Shown: positions 13,244 to 24,755, counted from the first letter of the stretch. The stretch is 64,000 nt of DNA from Colias croceus (GCF_905220415.1 NC_059542.1:9300001-9364000); one strand, 5' to 3'. Made by a program: numbers and translations. The notes: generated from the letters alone by a model not told the origin.

Positions 13244-13275
13244 ATAGAGAATATAATGTAACTTATATTCTCTAT
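13244..13275. repeat. Short perfect inverted repeat
   Basis: Arms of 13 bp (atagagaatataa and its complement) are separated by 6 bases. A second 11-bp inverted repeat (aataacgtatt / aatacgttatt) lies just upstream at about 13142-13180. The function is unknown and chance is possible in AT-rich DNA. Confidence 0.4.
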
Positions 13276-16200
13276 ATCTAAAACAAATTTTAAAATTCTT
13301 AAAATATGAATGTTTGAAAAAAAGCTCTGTATTTTAGTTGCCCATATTAAATAAATACTTAATTAACATACAATACAAGCAACTGAAATACAGTCACGTT
13401 GCTAACCCAATATAAAAGTAATAAAACATAGTATAAAATGTAGCAGTGAGAATTGCATTAAGGAACTACAATAGGTGTATGAAGGTATGTTATCTGAGGC
13501 TTACCTGAGGTTTAAGCTGGCTGCCTTCCAAGGCTCTTAAAAGTAGCCTATTGCATATCTTATCTAACCGAGATTTATTACTAATTTTATACGTGTATGA
13601 GCATAAGGTATATACTTCAATTGGGATTTGAGAATGCATTTTAAAAACAAGTTGATTTAGTGGTTTGAATTCTTAATATTTAGTATGTATATTTTGGAGT
13701 CAGTAGAGTTGATAATGCCCATTTTTCTTAGCGTATTGCATTACTTATTTCTTTAAACCAAGATGAAAACTTCTTTAAAAGAAATAAACAATTTTTTTTT
13801 GTTACTATAAATAAAATTTAATTATTTGGATATATAGTACCTATTTCTAGAAAAATAAATATAATAATACGTACTTTAAGAGTTCATTGAACATATAAGT
13901 ACCAATTGAATAAACTAACAAACAACAAAAAAATCCTTTTAAAACGTTAATTAATTTGCACCATTATTAAAACTACGCAAGTTAAATTGAAGTTATGTTT
14001 GAAAATTTAAAGCCAAGAGCTCTTATTAAAACACCAAAGAACTTATTTCAAGTTTGTTCTTATAGCGGAGCTGAGTATATAAATATTTATGAACGAGTAT
14101 GAAAAAAAAAAACAATTTTCTTCAAGCTTGTACAATTAATTAAAACTTTGACTCTATTTTGCTCTGTAGACTGTAGTAAGTAGTAGGAGAAAGAAGGAGA
14201 GAAAGAGCCGGGTCACCAAAATGGCTACCTAATTTGGAATGATTGCTTCCGTGCAACTTACAAACAACGTTGTTAGCTAATTTATTTGGCTAGCTGTGGA
14301 ATCGTCCGCAATAAATACCCTTATTAAAGAGGAATTGCTTCAGTGTTTTTGAAATATATACAAAACATGTTTTCAACGTTTATTTAGAGGTAAAGATTTT
14401 AATGGATTTTAAACGCGATTTATTCATTACATTATTTTCTCGACTATACGCAACTTTGCAGCGAGAGTCTCCCAGACTATTAATGAAATTTTTAATTTCT
14501 ATAATATTCGCGTAAAATCAAACACGAGACAAAAAACAAATATTCAAAGGTATTTTGGTCTGTTGATTTTATAAATTTGTTATGTATTAATATCAGAACA
14601 CGCTCTTTTTATATAAAAAGTGTCGAGTAATTATTTGTTAAATAATAATACAGTCCCATTATGTTAATGTATTGTTAAAATTGTCATCTTTCGATTGCAC
14701 TTATCGCAAATGGATCATCATATTGTAAAGCATATTGTGACGAAAATGTTGAATATTCATTAAATATAAAAACACATTCTGCTCGCTCTTTATATTTGCT
14801 CTATAAGAGGTACTTCAACTTGTAACAAACGTCCTCGTATGCGAGAGTACAATATAAATCACAACATTAGGTCACTCAGGAATAAAGGAAAGGCAGTTTC
14901 TGCTGAAACATCGTTAAGACTGAGGCTGCGCTGAAATATGAAAAATGAATCCGTTTTCAAGAATTATTTGTCAGTGTCCATGAGTATCATTTGTCTACCT
15001 GCGTCTCGGAACCCGTCGAGTGGGTAATTATATTTTTAAACTCCAATTTACTTTGAATATTCAAATATCTTAAGTGAAAATGTGTCAAGATTGTTTCGAG
15101 CCGAAAATAATTTCGCCTTCGTGACTTTTGCCTAGTTAGGTACATGTTTCGTGTTTCAATTACAATAACCAGTAATTGGACATGCGTAAATATGTTTTTT
15201 TGTGTTAAAAGTATTCGTGTAATAAAGCTTGATAAGCTTTTAAAAACTATTTAATGTTAACATAGACAAAAATATATTTAATAATTAAACACTAAGATAT
15301 TAAACTACGTAGGTATTACATACTTATTCCCATATAAGCAGTGTAAGCTTCCAAAAGACTGTGGCTTTCCTCAAGATACCTACGTAATACGTCTGAGACA
15401 TCAGGGAAACATTATTTTAAACATTACATTACAGTACATATTTGAATAAGGTTAGAAGTTAGTAAATTCATCTGCAAGTTGGATAATACCTAGTCCTACT
15501 CTAAATCACTAATATTTCAATGACTGAATTACCTTATTCATTAAGGAACTCTTTCACACTTGGCCACTATACACACCTCAAAAACTAGCTGATGATGATA
15601 ATGATTACTAATAAACGCGTTATAAAGAAACAACTTATAAAGGCCACACTCGCACGCAAGGGGCGTTAAATAAAGCCAGCAGGCCAGATATTACCAATTC
15701 AATGATACTCCAACCATGCTCATTATACCAGTCTGTTGTGTTAAAAACCTCGTGATATATCAAGTGAAACTCAACGCCATTGCTCATGTGTCTACGTTTA
15801 TCTCCAGAGTCTCGGCGCCAGCTAAAGTGGACTTTTGACTTTTGCTTTAAGTGCTCCAGTTTGTATTATTAAGTTTAATTCAGGATTTGTGGATTGCTTA
15901 AGCTTGGCTCAGCTATTTTTAATTAAAAGTTAATGTTGTTTTGTATAATGCTTTATGAATTTTGTGTTGTGTAGAGATTTGTGTTGTATAACCGTGTTTT
16001 GTTTGAAACTTAGAAATTCTGATACCTTTAAACATGTTCCTACATTTAATAGCTAATAAAGATTATATTTAATTGAGACTTACGTAATTAAAGCAGTCAA
16101 AACACTATTAGAATTTAGTTTATCTTTTAAAATTGATCATTTATTATTTAGTTCAAAAATATAAATCCAATGTCAGTTAATAAGCAAAAACATAAAAAAA

Positions 16201-17365
16201 ATATGAAAATCGCAACCCGCAATCTAAAATTGCATCACGTCTCAATTTTCGCCGCAAATAACGAAACAAACACGTCAGATTAAAATGGAACTTTCTATTT
16301 CCCGGCAACGGTTTTGGCACATGTAACGCGAACTATCCACAGCGGCAGGACTAAACTCGCGAATTTACTACAACGAAACAAATCAAAACTAACAAACGAC
16401 GTGCCATAAATCTTTCCGGCAATTTCAGATGCGATCTAGCGCGTACCTGCTATCGTATGAACTTGACATGTTGTTACAAATTTCCTACCAAATTGACAGG
16501 CCGGTACATTCGCCAAATAGAATTTTATGTGAGACTTGAGTGCACGGCTGATGCACTATTCTTAGACTGGCTAAAACGTATTCACCTATTTTATATGGGT
16601 TATAAACGTGAACGTTATTTCGCAACTTTGTTTTTCCTCGGGGATGCTACTCATTTTAATGACTGAAGTTATAGAATCAGTTTAAGCTTCGAGTTTATTG
16701 CTATCCTATAGTGTGGTACTAATGTTCAGCATGAAATAAATATCGTTATGATCACAGTGCATGTCTAGTTATCACGTATATTATACTCTTCTTTATATTT
16801 GAATTAAGCTAACGGGAGTTGCGTCGCTACGTGCGCGCACTTTCTTACTAGCCCATAGAGTTGATGGGAGAGACAAAATAGTTGCGGAGACAAAAGTTGC
16901 TCTTGCGCGCTAGCTCTTAAACCTCATGCTACAAAAGTAACACTTACTGCTTTATTACCTGACTCTCTCGCGTAATTATTTTTTTTAATACACCTTAAAG
17001 GATATTAAAACAAGATACCTAAGAAGATACCTATCCAAATTAACGAGGAGTCAAGCCCACGTTTACATGTCATTTCATTTGTCCTGATTATGTTTCAGTT
17101 TCTGTATACCGTCAGATACAATCATACCCTCAGGTTACGTGTGAAATACACTCGAAATACTCACGCATTAAAAGGCTGTTGTATTCATTTGGTAAATATA
17201 AAACAAGTATGAAACAATGTTTTCAAAGATCCGGTATCGAATCTGAATATAATGTACAAAAATATTTTGTGACAATATTGACATTTCACGTGCATTGTCT
17301 CTGATTGTAAGTGGCCTTGTCAGTTATAATTGCTTGCTTGTTTCATTGAGATAATAATACTACGT

Positions 17366-17628
17366 ATGGAGGAGACACCACGAACAAAATCTGTGCGCCA
17401 TATTTTTGCTCTAACAAAGTTTTAAAAATTGTTAGGTTAGGTACTAGTTAGGTACTTACCGATGAAAGTTATTCCTTTGCACTTTTCCGTATTATTTGTG
17501 CAATATCGTAACACACACGAAGGCTTATTTGATGCTTCACTTTAAAACAAATAAAAAATGAGCGTGCAGTTACGCCATATGGCGTATGTTGAGCGGAACA
17601 TAAGTGATGTAGGCGGTGTCGTCTCCAT
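17366..17628. mobile_element. Short TIR DNA element (copy 2, complete)
   Basis: The left end is tggaggagacaccacg after TA, and the right end is cggtgtcgtctcca before TA. As inverted repeats they match at about 12 of 16 positions. The right 139 bases (17490-17628) repeat 1-140 almost exactly, including a 16-bp palindrome at 17571-17586. At 263 bp without an open frame it behaves like a MITE. The TA flanks suggest, but do not prove, a TA target site. Confidence 0.55.
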
Positions 17629-17835
17629 ATGATATCGATCTCAATGGCTTGTTTTCTTTTTTATTCCAAGTTTATTTAGAACTTACTAATAATAACTTAC
17701 TAATTTACATTTTTTGAAACACTTGAATGATAGCTTGAGCTGGAATAGGTTTTAAGATTAAAAAAATATCATTCAAAGTGCTTACATAAACGACTTAAAT
17801 TGAATATTATCCATATATAGAGGCATTTAAGCCAA

Positions 17836-17979
17836 AAGCTTATTTTATTTTATTTTTTTATTTTTTATTTATTTCTTTATTTCAGGCAACAAATGTAGTT
17901 ACAGTTAAAGGTCTTAATATAACTTAAAAACTACGGCCCATATGAACTTAAAACTACTTAAATACTAAATTAATACACG
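17836..17979 (-). other. 3'UTR and A-rich tail of the ORF1-only retroelement
   Basis: Reading the minus strand after the ORF1 stop, there are about 140 bases ending 'tgttgcctgaaataaagaaa' and then (ATAAA)n-type A-rich sequence, which appears as the T-rich run 17840-17883 on the + strand. This is what a reverse-transcribed LINE 3' end looks like. No reverse-transcriptase frame lies between the ORF1 stop and the tail. I could not find a convincing target-site duplication. Confidence 0.6.
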
Positions 17980-19119
17980 CTATGCCTTCGGCGTGTGACG
18001 CGATTCCGGGGGGCCGGGTATCCGTCCGCGGAAGCGGCGAAACACAACTCCCTGCGGCCAAAACCCTTCGTCCATGTAGACGCTCAGCTTGGCGGTCGGT
18101 ACTCTCACCACGAAGGAGTTGAAGCTCACTTTATGGCGAGACTCCAGCCGTTCCACTCGCAGACTCAAACCTGTCTTCGCATGCAAGTACTCGACAACAT
18201 CTTCAGTCTTGGTACAGTAGTGCACACGAGACACGTAGAGCGGCGTCGTCGGCACCTCTGCGCGCATCCGCAGGTTTGGATCTTTCGTTGCGGTGCCGCA
18301 CTTGTTCTGACGATTCAACTTCTTCTTCTTCTGGACTTTTGTGAAGCCATCCTCGTCAACGTCCTTCGTTTTTGAAGGTAAACTTTTCCGCACGGGTGCG
18401 TTTACTCCTTTTGATGATTTTGGGGTCGCAGTCATTTTTGAGGCTGCGGCGGCGTAGTCACATTGAGGAGCAGCTGGCAACGTGACATGCGATGTCTTCT
18501 CCGGGGGAGAGGTAACGGGAGTGGGGCGCGGGGCATCACTCGGGTCATCGGCGGTCGGCGACACATCAACATCAGCAGTTAAAATGCCGACGCATGCATT
18601 TTGATCTCCGCGACGTGCATTCACATATGACGGCACGGGTGACCTACATATTGCATGCGCATCGCGATATGACGCTAACTCGACTCGTAAATCGGAGATG
18701 GTCTTCTCTGAAGCCTCCAACTTGGTGTGTACCTCGGCCAGACTCGCCTTAAGGAATGTGATGTCCTTAAGGAGCCTCGTAACATCGACGTGGTCAAATC
18801 CCACCGGAGGAAGTTTATGCAACTCCTTTGCGACGAAATCGGGCACGTCATCGGGATCAGTCACCTTCAATAGGCTGATGATATCCTGTATGCATTTTTC
18901 ACCCCCGTTCCTGCGGCGGGACGGCATCGTGGCAATCTTGTCCAGCGTTTGGTAGAGTAGCACCTTGCCACTGCTAATTTCCTCCTCCTTAAAGTTAGTT
19001 TTGCAGATTTGCATGATGCTAACCTCGTCCATTGTATCGATGGCATTGTGAATGAACGCCAACAGCTCATTTACAATGAGTGTTTTACAACTCATTATAA
19101 AAAGTTCATGCAGCGGCAA
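17980..19119 (-). CDS. LINE ORF1 (gag-like, RNA-binding) protein, intact
   Basis: This is a 379-residue frame without a stop. The N-terminal ~115 residues form a conserved-looking alpha-helical region containing SRRRNGGEKCIQDII (67-81) and VAKELHKLPPVGFDHVDVTRLLKDI (96-120). A predicted coiled coil follows at about 115-150, then a Pro/Ser/Thr-rich linker (185-245) and a basic KKKKLNR patch (264-270). The C-terminal domain at about 293-367 ends EGFWPQGVVFRRFRG. The pattern of helical/coiled coil, basic patch and folded C-terminus fits ORF1 proteins of animal non-LTR retrotransposons, which bind element RNA. I recall this family as common in Lepidoptera, probably with CR1- or Jockey-type LINEs. 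The start at 19119 is 9 codons upstream of a second Met. No ORF2 follows, so the copy cannot be autonomous. It could instead be a domesticated gene, for which there is no evidence beyond intactness. Confidence 0.7.
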   Translation of the reverse strand: MPLHELFIMSCKTLIVNELLAFIHNAIDTMDEVSIMQICKTNFKEEEISSGKVLLYQTLDKIATMPSRRRNGGEKCIQDIISLLKVTDPDDVPDFVAKELHKLPPVGFDHVDVTRLLKDITFLKASLAEVHTKLEASEKTISDLRVELASYRDAHAICRSPVPSYVNARRGDQNACVGILTADVDVSPTADDPSDAPRPTPVTSPPEKTSHVTLPAAPQCDYAAAASKMTATPKSSKGVNAPVRKSLPSKTKDVDEDGFTKVQKKKKLNRQNKCGTATKDPNLRMRAEVPTTPLYVSRVHYCTKTEDVVEYLHAKTGLSLRVERLESRHKVSFNSFVVRVPTAKLSVYMDEGFWPQGVVFRRFRGRIPGPPESRHTPKA

Positions 19120-19230
19120 AGCCGCGCGTGACGCGAATTGTTATTCCTTACTGTGCTAGCACTAATCACGTCCGATTCCGAACGCGTCTAGCGCACCATT
19201 TATTATTCCATTTAGTATTTTTGCAAGCTG
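19120..19230 (-). other. Probable 5'UTR of the ORF1-only retroelement
   Basis: On the minus strand, the ~110 bases before the ORF1 start are GC-rich (ggcgcta, cgcgttcggaatcggacgtg, gcgtcacgcgcggctttgcc), unlike the AT-rich flank beyond about 19230. The composition break suggests that the element's 5' end is near 19200-19230. The exact boundary is not visible. Confidence 0.4.
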
Positions 19231-19564
19231 TAATATTAAGATGGTTTAACGATTAAAGTCTCCGGACTCCGAAGCTATTCTGAGGCTCCAATTGAAGAAA
19301 AATATCCCAATTAATCAATAACATGATGTTGTAATAAAAGTTTAGGTAACGATAAGGGAAGATTATGGTAGTTGAACAGGAGACTGAGTTAATGCCTCTA
19401 AATGAAACATATTTATAGATTCATTTCGAGTTTCTTCGATCAAGGCTAGATCGTAATTTTCAATAATGATACCCTAAGTAGTTAGGTTCATTATATTAGG
19501 TGAAAAAAAATTTCGAGTTTCATACATTCCTACATATCTGCACATTTCATATATTTTATGTACT

Positions 19565-19734
19565 ACTAGCGGTCCGCCCCGGCTTCGCCCGTGGTACATA
19601 TTAACGTTTTCTCTACATAAGAACCATCCTCGTACTTCAAGGAATATAATAAAAAAAGAATTATCGAAATCGGTTCAGCCGTTCTCGAGTTATGGAATTA
19701 CAACGAAAAGTGGCATTGATTTTTATATATTAGA
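19565..19734 (-). mobile_element. Helitron-like element, distinct 5' body
   Basis: The minus strand starts TCTAATATATAAAAATCAAT and includes taactcgagaacggctgaac, cgaggatggttcttatgtag and gtaccacgggcgaagccgg. It ends ggaccgCTAG plus T, with A before TC. Its 3' end matches the copies at 6898-7081 and 32851-33035, while its 5' body is different. 170 bp, no open frame. Confidence 0.7.
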
Positions 19735-19903
19735 TATACTAGAAATATCTATTACGTTTTACGTTGTTACATGTATATCGTACATTTTTCCTTCAAAGTA
19801 CAAATTCTATACCTAGACTTTAAAAATACAACGTTCTTTTGATCTTACATTATATACACTGGGTATAATTAAATATACAGGCTGAATCCGAATTTTATTC
19901 CTG

Positions 19904-20094
19904 ACTAGCTTACCGCCCGCGGCTTCGCCCGCTTCGTCTAAAACCTAATAAATTATATACTAAAAACCTTCCTCTTGAATCACTCTGTCTATTAAAAAAA
20001 ACCGCATCAAAATCAGTTGCGTAGTTTTAAAGATTTAAGCATACAAAGGGACATAGGGACAGATAAAGCGACTTTGTTCTATACTATGTAGTGA
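19904..20094 (-). mobile_element. Helitron-like element, fourth subfamily
   Basis: The minus strand starts TCACTACATAGTATAGAACA and contains ttaaatctttaaaactacgc and gattcaagaggaaggttttt. It ends gcgggcggtaagCTAG before T; A precedes TC. Two relatives lie at 28636-28798 and 50009-50213. 191 bp, no open frame. Confidence 0.75.
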
Positions 20095-21584
20095 TAGTGA
20101 AGTAATAATTCAATAAAATTCTCTCCTGACGGTGAATTAAAATCTATTCGATACTAAGCAATCTATTACACGCAGCCTGGAGCAGAATGATATGACTCAG
20201 TCGATTGCCTTTGAAATATTGCTTCGATAATGTTTTTTATCGAGCATCATCTTGAACTTTTATTGGACAGATTAAGTGACTCTTGTTTGAAAGAGAATAA
20301 GAAACTTTATAGATAAGGTCTCTCTAAGATTGTAAACGTTCGAGTTCGGACGGCACATAAAAATTGATTTAAATGCAACATTTTAGTTCTTTATCTAAAG
20401 TGAAGTGTTTTTGTTGGAACGAGTCGCCTTCCCGTTTCGGGAAGACACGGTCTGAATATATTAAGGGATTCGTTTTGCTTGCAATTTAAATTTTTGTGAA
20501 GCATTGCGCTTTGTATAAAATATTATTATTACAGTATTGTTATGATAAATTATTTACGACATTTGACTTCCCCATTTTAAATACAAAATCAAACACAATC
20601 ATGATTTTGTAAATCAGTAGCCCAGCAGTCCCAGATTATCAAAATGACATGTCACGTTACGTAAAATATTGCTGTATAATATTTTGTTAAAATAATTCAT
20701 TTCGAGCATTTTTGGACGATGTTATCATAAATCATAATATATTTCGAGTACACGAACATGACTATAAGATAAGAATATTAAATTATTGTAATATCTGAAC
20801 TACATGGCCTAAGCAACACAATGTCATGTTCACTATTTTCTTTTAAGATCTTGATATTATTATCATCTTATTGATATTCTAATGTTCGGAACATTCTAAA
20901 TAAATGAAATTCTGAATCCTACACTCCTCTGCATGCTTTATCTATATCAGATCATTTATAATATAATACTTTTAACCAGCAATATTCTATTGTAACAGAT
21001 ATATTTTGATTTTAAATGTTGTTATGATTGAAATTTTACACAGGTTTTTAGATAGAGTTTATACCCTTACATATTCTCATACTTCTTTTATTATAAACTT
21101 TATTACTACGTTAATTTCACCTTAAATAAGATCATACTACACTATTTACGCTTTATTCTATAGCAATTTAGTTCCAATCTTGTTCCAATATTCACAAAAA
21201 AACTGTCAACAGTCATTAAGTCATTCGATATAAAGCGTGTAAGCTAAAAGGGTTCATCAGTCTTCGAACAAAGAGTTATCCACGCCTGGGGTCACTCGTA
21301 ACTGAAGAGTAGCTTCTTTAGTCGGCGCATTACCATTGTCTCTTTTGTGATGAGGTAAGCGTTTTTATTTGATGGGCTAATAACGTTTTGAACCTTAATA
21401 ATAGAGCAATAGAGTCGCTTGTGCTGGACAACTAACGGCTTAATGAGGGGTGTTTGGATACCCTCCGAGTAATTGCTAACCAATTTCTTTGTAAAATTGA
21501 TTTTATGGCAATAATGTCATTGGACCGAATTTGATTTGTTGTTTTTTACACGTGGTAACTATACATAGAGTTGGTTAGGCGTCA
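20095..21584. other. AT-rich non-coding DNA
   Basis: No supported gene or repeat. The minus frame at 21292-21483 (63 codons) lies in a slightly GC-richer patch but has no recognisable domain or splice context. Confidence 0.4.
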
Positions 21585-21587
21585 CGA

Positions 21588-21668
21588 GTGACTGAGTTGG
21601 TTAAGCATCCGCCCCGGAATGGCGCGAAAGGATGCGGGTTCGAGTCCCACCTCGTGATCAATTTTTTT
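21588..21668 (+). mobile_element. tRNA-like Pol III unit (SINE head)
   Basis: A 7-bp acceptor-like stem is formed by tcacgag (21593-21599) and ctcgtga (21651-21657). Between them lie an A-box-like tgactgagttggttaagc, a gcatcc/ggatgc stem and a B-box (gggttcgagtccc, 21639-21651). A T7 run after 21660 could end Pol III transcription. The D-arm deviates from consensus and the central arm is not a standard anticodon arm, so I favour a tRNA-derived SINE over a working tRNA gene. A tail fragment of the same unit is at 12708-12740. Confidence 0.5.
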
Positions 21669-21737
21669 CTATTCTTTATAAATTTATAACTATATATAGG
21701 TTAGATTTTGTGAAAATTACTATAATTAATATACTAA

Positions 21738-21915
21738 ACTAGCTGTGCCCCGCGGTGTTACTCGCAGTGCTCCGCTCCTGTTGGTCTTAGCGTGATGATA
21801 TATAGCCTATAGCCTTCCTCGATAAATGGGCTATCTTACGCTGAAATAATTTTTCAAATCGGACTAGTAGTTTCTGAAATTAGCGCCTTCAAACAAACTC
21901 TTCAGCTAATATTAA
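21738..21915 (-). mobile_element. Helitron-like element, 5' end decayed
   Basis: On the minus strand the 3' end ...gcggggcacagCTAG plus T (21739-21742) is intact. The body matches the second subfamily (aggagcggagc, tttatcgaggaaggct, aaccctgaagagtttg-type start). The 5' end is degraded; TCTATACTAATATT is not preserved beyond about 21915. Confidence 0.7.
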
Positions 21916-22594
21916 GTAAATGAACGTTATACAAAAACTCGATCTCAGTTATAAATGATTATCTATATAAAATAGATTTCTACCAGACTTAATTCCTCTT
22001 AAGCCCACGAGAGTAAATCATCTATCTAGATTCTAGATCAATTTATTAGAAAGGCAAACTTATACAAAATTACATTGAAACGTTTGAAGTTATTTTGGGA
22101 AACGAATAAAAACGTAATTTTGGAAGTCACGTTATTTTTATTTCATAGAAATTTTTATATCAATCTTTGACCAGTGAATATGTACTGGCTTATATTCGAA
22201 AAATACTACGAAATTTAATTCATTGTGGAATATTAAAATATCTTTATACTTTTACGTTATCCTTGCTAAGGATGTTATTTGCATCCTTTTTCATTATTAA
22301 TTTACATTTATTATAAAATGAACTTAAGTAAATGAATTCCGGTAATGAAAAAAAAATACTAAGAACTATGACCTAGATTTCATCTTTCTCAATGATTTTC
22401 TAGTAAAATCCTCATTACACAAAACTTTAGCATTCAAAGAAGTTGGTACGCAATATTCTGTAATAAAAATATTTAAATTATAATTTTATTGAAGGGTTGG
22501 TTGTTTCTTTAGGAGCGTTGAGAATAAAATTTCAAGGTCGTGTCATTGCAATAACGTCACGTCGTAAAGGCGACGATTTTGGTATAAAATAAAT

Positions 22595-22995
22595 AATATA
22601 AATAAAATAAAATAAAAAGTTTATTTATTTGCCTTCACAACTTAAACTATTACAATGGAACAAAATATGTAAACGTGTAGCATTTACGTTGTGAAGGACT
22701 AGTGTCTGAAATAGGTCTGTGAAAGACCTGTAGTACAGATCACTAGCCCCCCTCGCGGATAAAACTACTCAAATACATTTGTAACTTAACATAACAATAA
22801 ACAAACGAATGGCAAGAAGAGAAAAAACAAAACAATAGACTAAACTTAATATCTACTTCTACTTAAAATAATATAGACCTATTAATACGTGACCAGTGTA
22901 TGTGTAGTGTTTGTCTGCATGTATGTGTGGGTATCTTTGAATCTTACCAAAGAAGTTTCACTTCTGACAACTGTGCTTGGCACACACGCTCTTTT
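22595..22995 (-). mobile_element. LINE 3'UTR and tail, 5'-truncated
   Basis: The left edge is a tttattttatt-type A-rich tail on the minus strand. It is preceded by a non-AT-rich 3'UTR with the palindromic stretch gtctgaaataggtctgtgaa and the GGGGGGCTAGTGATC block at 22740-22753. This layout (unique 3'UTR, A-rich end, no open frame) is that of a truncated non-LTR retrotransposon, probably Jockey/R1-like, though the clade is a guess. The upper boundary near 22995 is approximate. Confidence 0.45.
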
Positions 22996-23314
22996 TTTAT
23001 TCTTAATTTTGTACGGTTTTTAACATATACTTAGACGTTGTAAAATTAGCGAAAAAATAGCGGTAGCTATAGCACATCACTATATCCTACGTCACTAATA
23101 GGATTATACCCTCATAAAATATTTCATGCGGTTAATGACACGCCGGACTTATTCTTTCCTAAACGTTACATGTATTTCTTGTTATTTGTGCTTTCTTCCC
23201 TTCGAATTTGCTGTAAACGTTGAATTAAATATTTGTGGAATACATAATAAGGCTATGGGACAAATTGCAATTATTTTATCTCATACACAAAAAGAAAAAT
23301 AATCACAATAAAGT

Positions 23315-23427
23315 CTGGAAGAAATCGCTATTTAGCGATAAGACCGCCGTTTGTTATAATGTATCCTAGGCTAAGTCTCATTTTGTAATTTATCTTGAGC
23401 AATAAAGCATAAATAAATAAATAAATT
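23315..23427 (+). mobile_element. LINE 3' end (CR1/L2-like tail)
   Basis: The hairpin gcgatttagcgataagaccgcc-like core (gaaatcgctatttagcgata then agaccgccg) starts at about 23322. It is followed by a ~70-base 3'UTR and an (AAATA)n tail at 23410-23427. It is the opposite orientation of the family seen at 3468-3600 and 5218-5352. Confidence 0.65.
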
Positions 23428-24422
23428 ATCGTCACTATAAACGCTCATTTAAATTTTATTACAGTACAGAAATAGAATTTTTCTTAATATGTATATTATG
23501 ATAGCTATCATTCATACCTATTGCATTGTTACTCTGACGTCGTTGGTTTGTATTGAACTACTTTAATCAAACCATTATTGTTATTTATACTAAATTAGAA
23601 AACTATAACCAATAATCCTTCATCACGACAAAAGACAAATAGTTATTGAATAACCATGCTCTACCTAATCACGTTACGTATCCATAAATAAGGTATAATT
23701 CGTTAAAATGAGCGAACCAAATGGATTCGTAATAAAAATTGTACGATATAATCCAATAAACAAATCGTGGCAAGCAATAAGTTCCGAGGTCTCCAAAGAG
23801 TTATGGCTCACGATTCATAGACGCAAGCTGGGAATTGCTTCGTGATGCATTGATGCTGCTTATAATCTGATGAGTGTACTGCATCGGAATTTTATAAGGA
23901 AGAGTTATTCTTCTGATATTTATAGTGTATTATAGGTTGTTATGATAATATGTGAGTGAGGAGTCTTTGAACTTTGAAGGATACGCTACGTTGTGATATG
24001 ACACTGAAAATAGTTCTAAAATATGATACGTTACGTCGTGATGAAGCCTAATATTAATAGTATCTTATTTTATTTTATTTTTTGTTATGAGAAGGTGTCA
24101 ACATGTACCATATAGATTGATAAATATTTCTATGTCTTGCTGGTTTTAGGGTTGCGAAAGCAAGCAGTTAGATAATAGCTTTTCTTTAATTCAGTTCTCT
24201 ATTCGAAAATTGAATGAAAACTCAGTCCTTTTAAATAAAGTTTTATGTGCGTGCGTCAACCAACGTAGCGTGGAATTTATTTAATTGCCCACCGCTGTTA
24301 ACGGTTGACATTTGACAGTTTTTATTACTCCCGCATAATCTCCTTGTACGTCAATCTAACCCGTGCCAATTGAAAAACGTCGCAGCGGTTAACGGGTCGA
24401 TTTAATTAACTTTTCCGGGACA
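23428..24422. other. AT-rich non-coding DNA
   Basis: No gene seen. Composition becomes less AT-rich near 24250-24420, immediately before the candidate coding island. Confidence 0.4.
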
Positions 24423-24755
24423 TTATGACCGGCTTACATCCGATTTTATGTCCGGGTCGCATTGTGTAGACACAATATCGGGAGCTTTATTGTCGACGAT
24501 GGATGGAATCGATTCTTTGTCGAATGTTCTGGGCTGGTTTAGTCGATCGGGTCTCTGTAATAACGTCATTATTTCGACTTGGTTAGTATAAGCGGGCTTT
24601 GTGAAGTGCGAGTTTATTTGGCCGTTAATGATAGTAGTTTCCTTGTGGGAACTTGGTATAGGTGTACTTGTAAGACTTGTTCTTATTTTGCTTGTTGTTG
24701 TTATTGAAGTCACTTGGTATCTAGATCTATATCTAATAATTGCATTACAGAACAA
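24423..24755 (-). CDS. Candidate coding exon, unassigned
   Basis: This is a 110-codon open frame on the minus strand, embedded in AT-rich DNA but with balanced third positions and many C-ending codons. The translation is Thr/Ser/Ile-rich at the start and then mixed polar (KETTIINGQINSHFTKP, ...FDKESIPSIVDNKAPDIV...), looking like protein rather than translated noise. A potential donor (GAT|GTAAGC, 24433-24438 on the minus strand) would end the exon in phase 0 after KSD. A weak acceptor candidate lies in 'gcaattattag' near 24730. There is no recognisable domain, signal peptide or membrane segment. It may be an internal exon of a minus-strand gene or a fortuitous open frame. The annotated Met start is arbitrary if it is an internal exon. 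Confidence 0.35.
   Translation of the reverse strand: MFCNAIIRYRSRYQVTSITTTSKIRTSLTSTPIPSSHKETTIINGQINSHFTKPAYTNQVEIMTLLQRPDRLNQPRTFDKESIPSIVDNKAPDIVSTQCDPDIKSDVSRS

Larger units (their letters stand above)
9646..17365. other. Long AT-rich non-coding stretch
   Basis: No gene can be supported over about 7.7 kb. Recognisable pieces are a dispersed-repeat fragment at 10360-10435, a SINE tail at 12708-12740 and short perfect inverted repeats at 13244-13275. GC-richer patches at 16290-16450 and 16800-16920 are unassigned. The + frame at 16457-16666 (69 codons) shows no domain. Confidence 0.45.

Noticed and set aside
17995..18955. + strand frames of 126 and 85 codons within the ORF1 element
   Set aside because: Antisense shadows of the ORF1 protein; the frame on the minus strand explains the composition.
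18867..19070. 67-codon minus frame overlapping ORF1
   Set aside because: An alternative reading frame inside ORF1.
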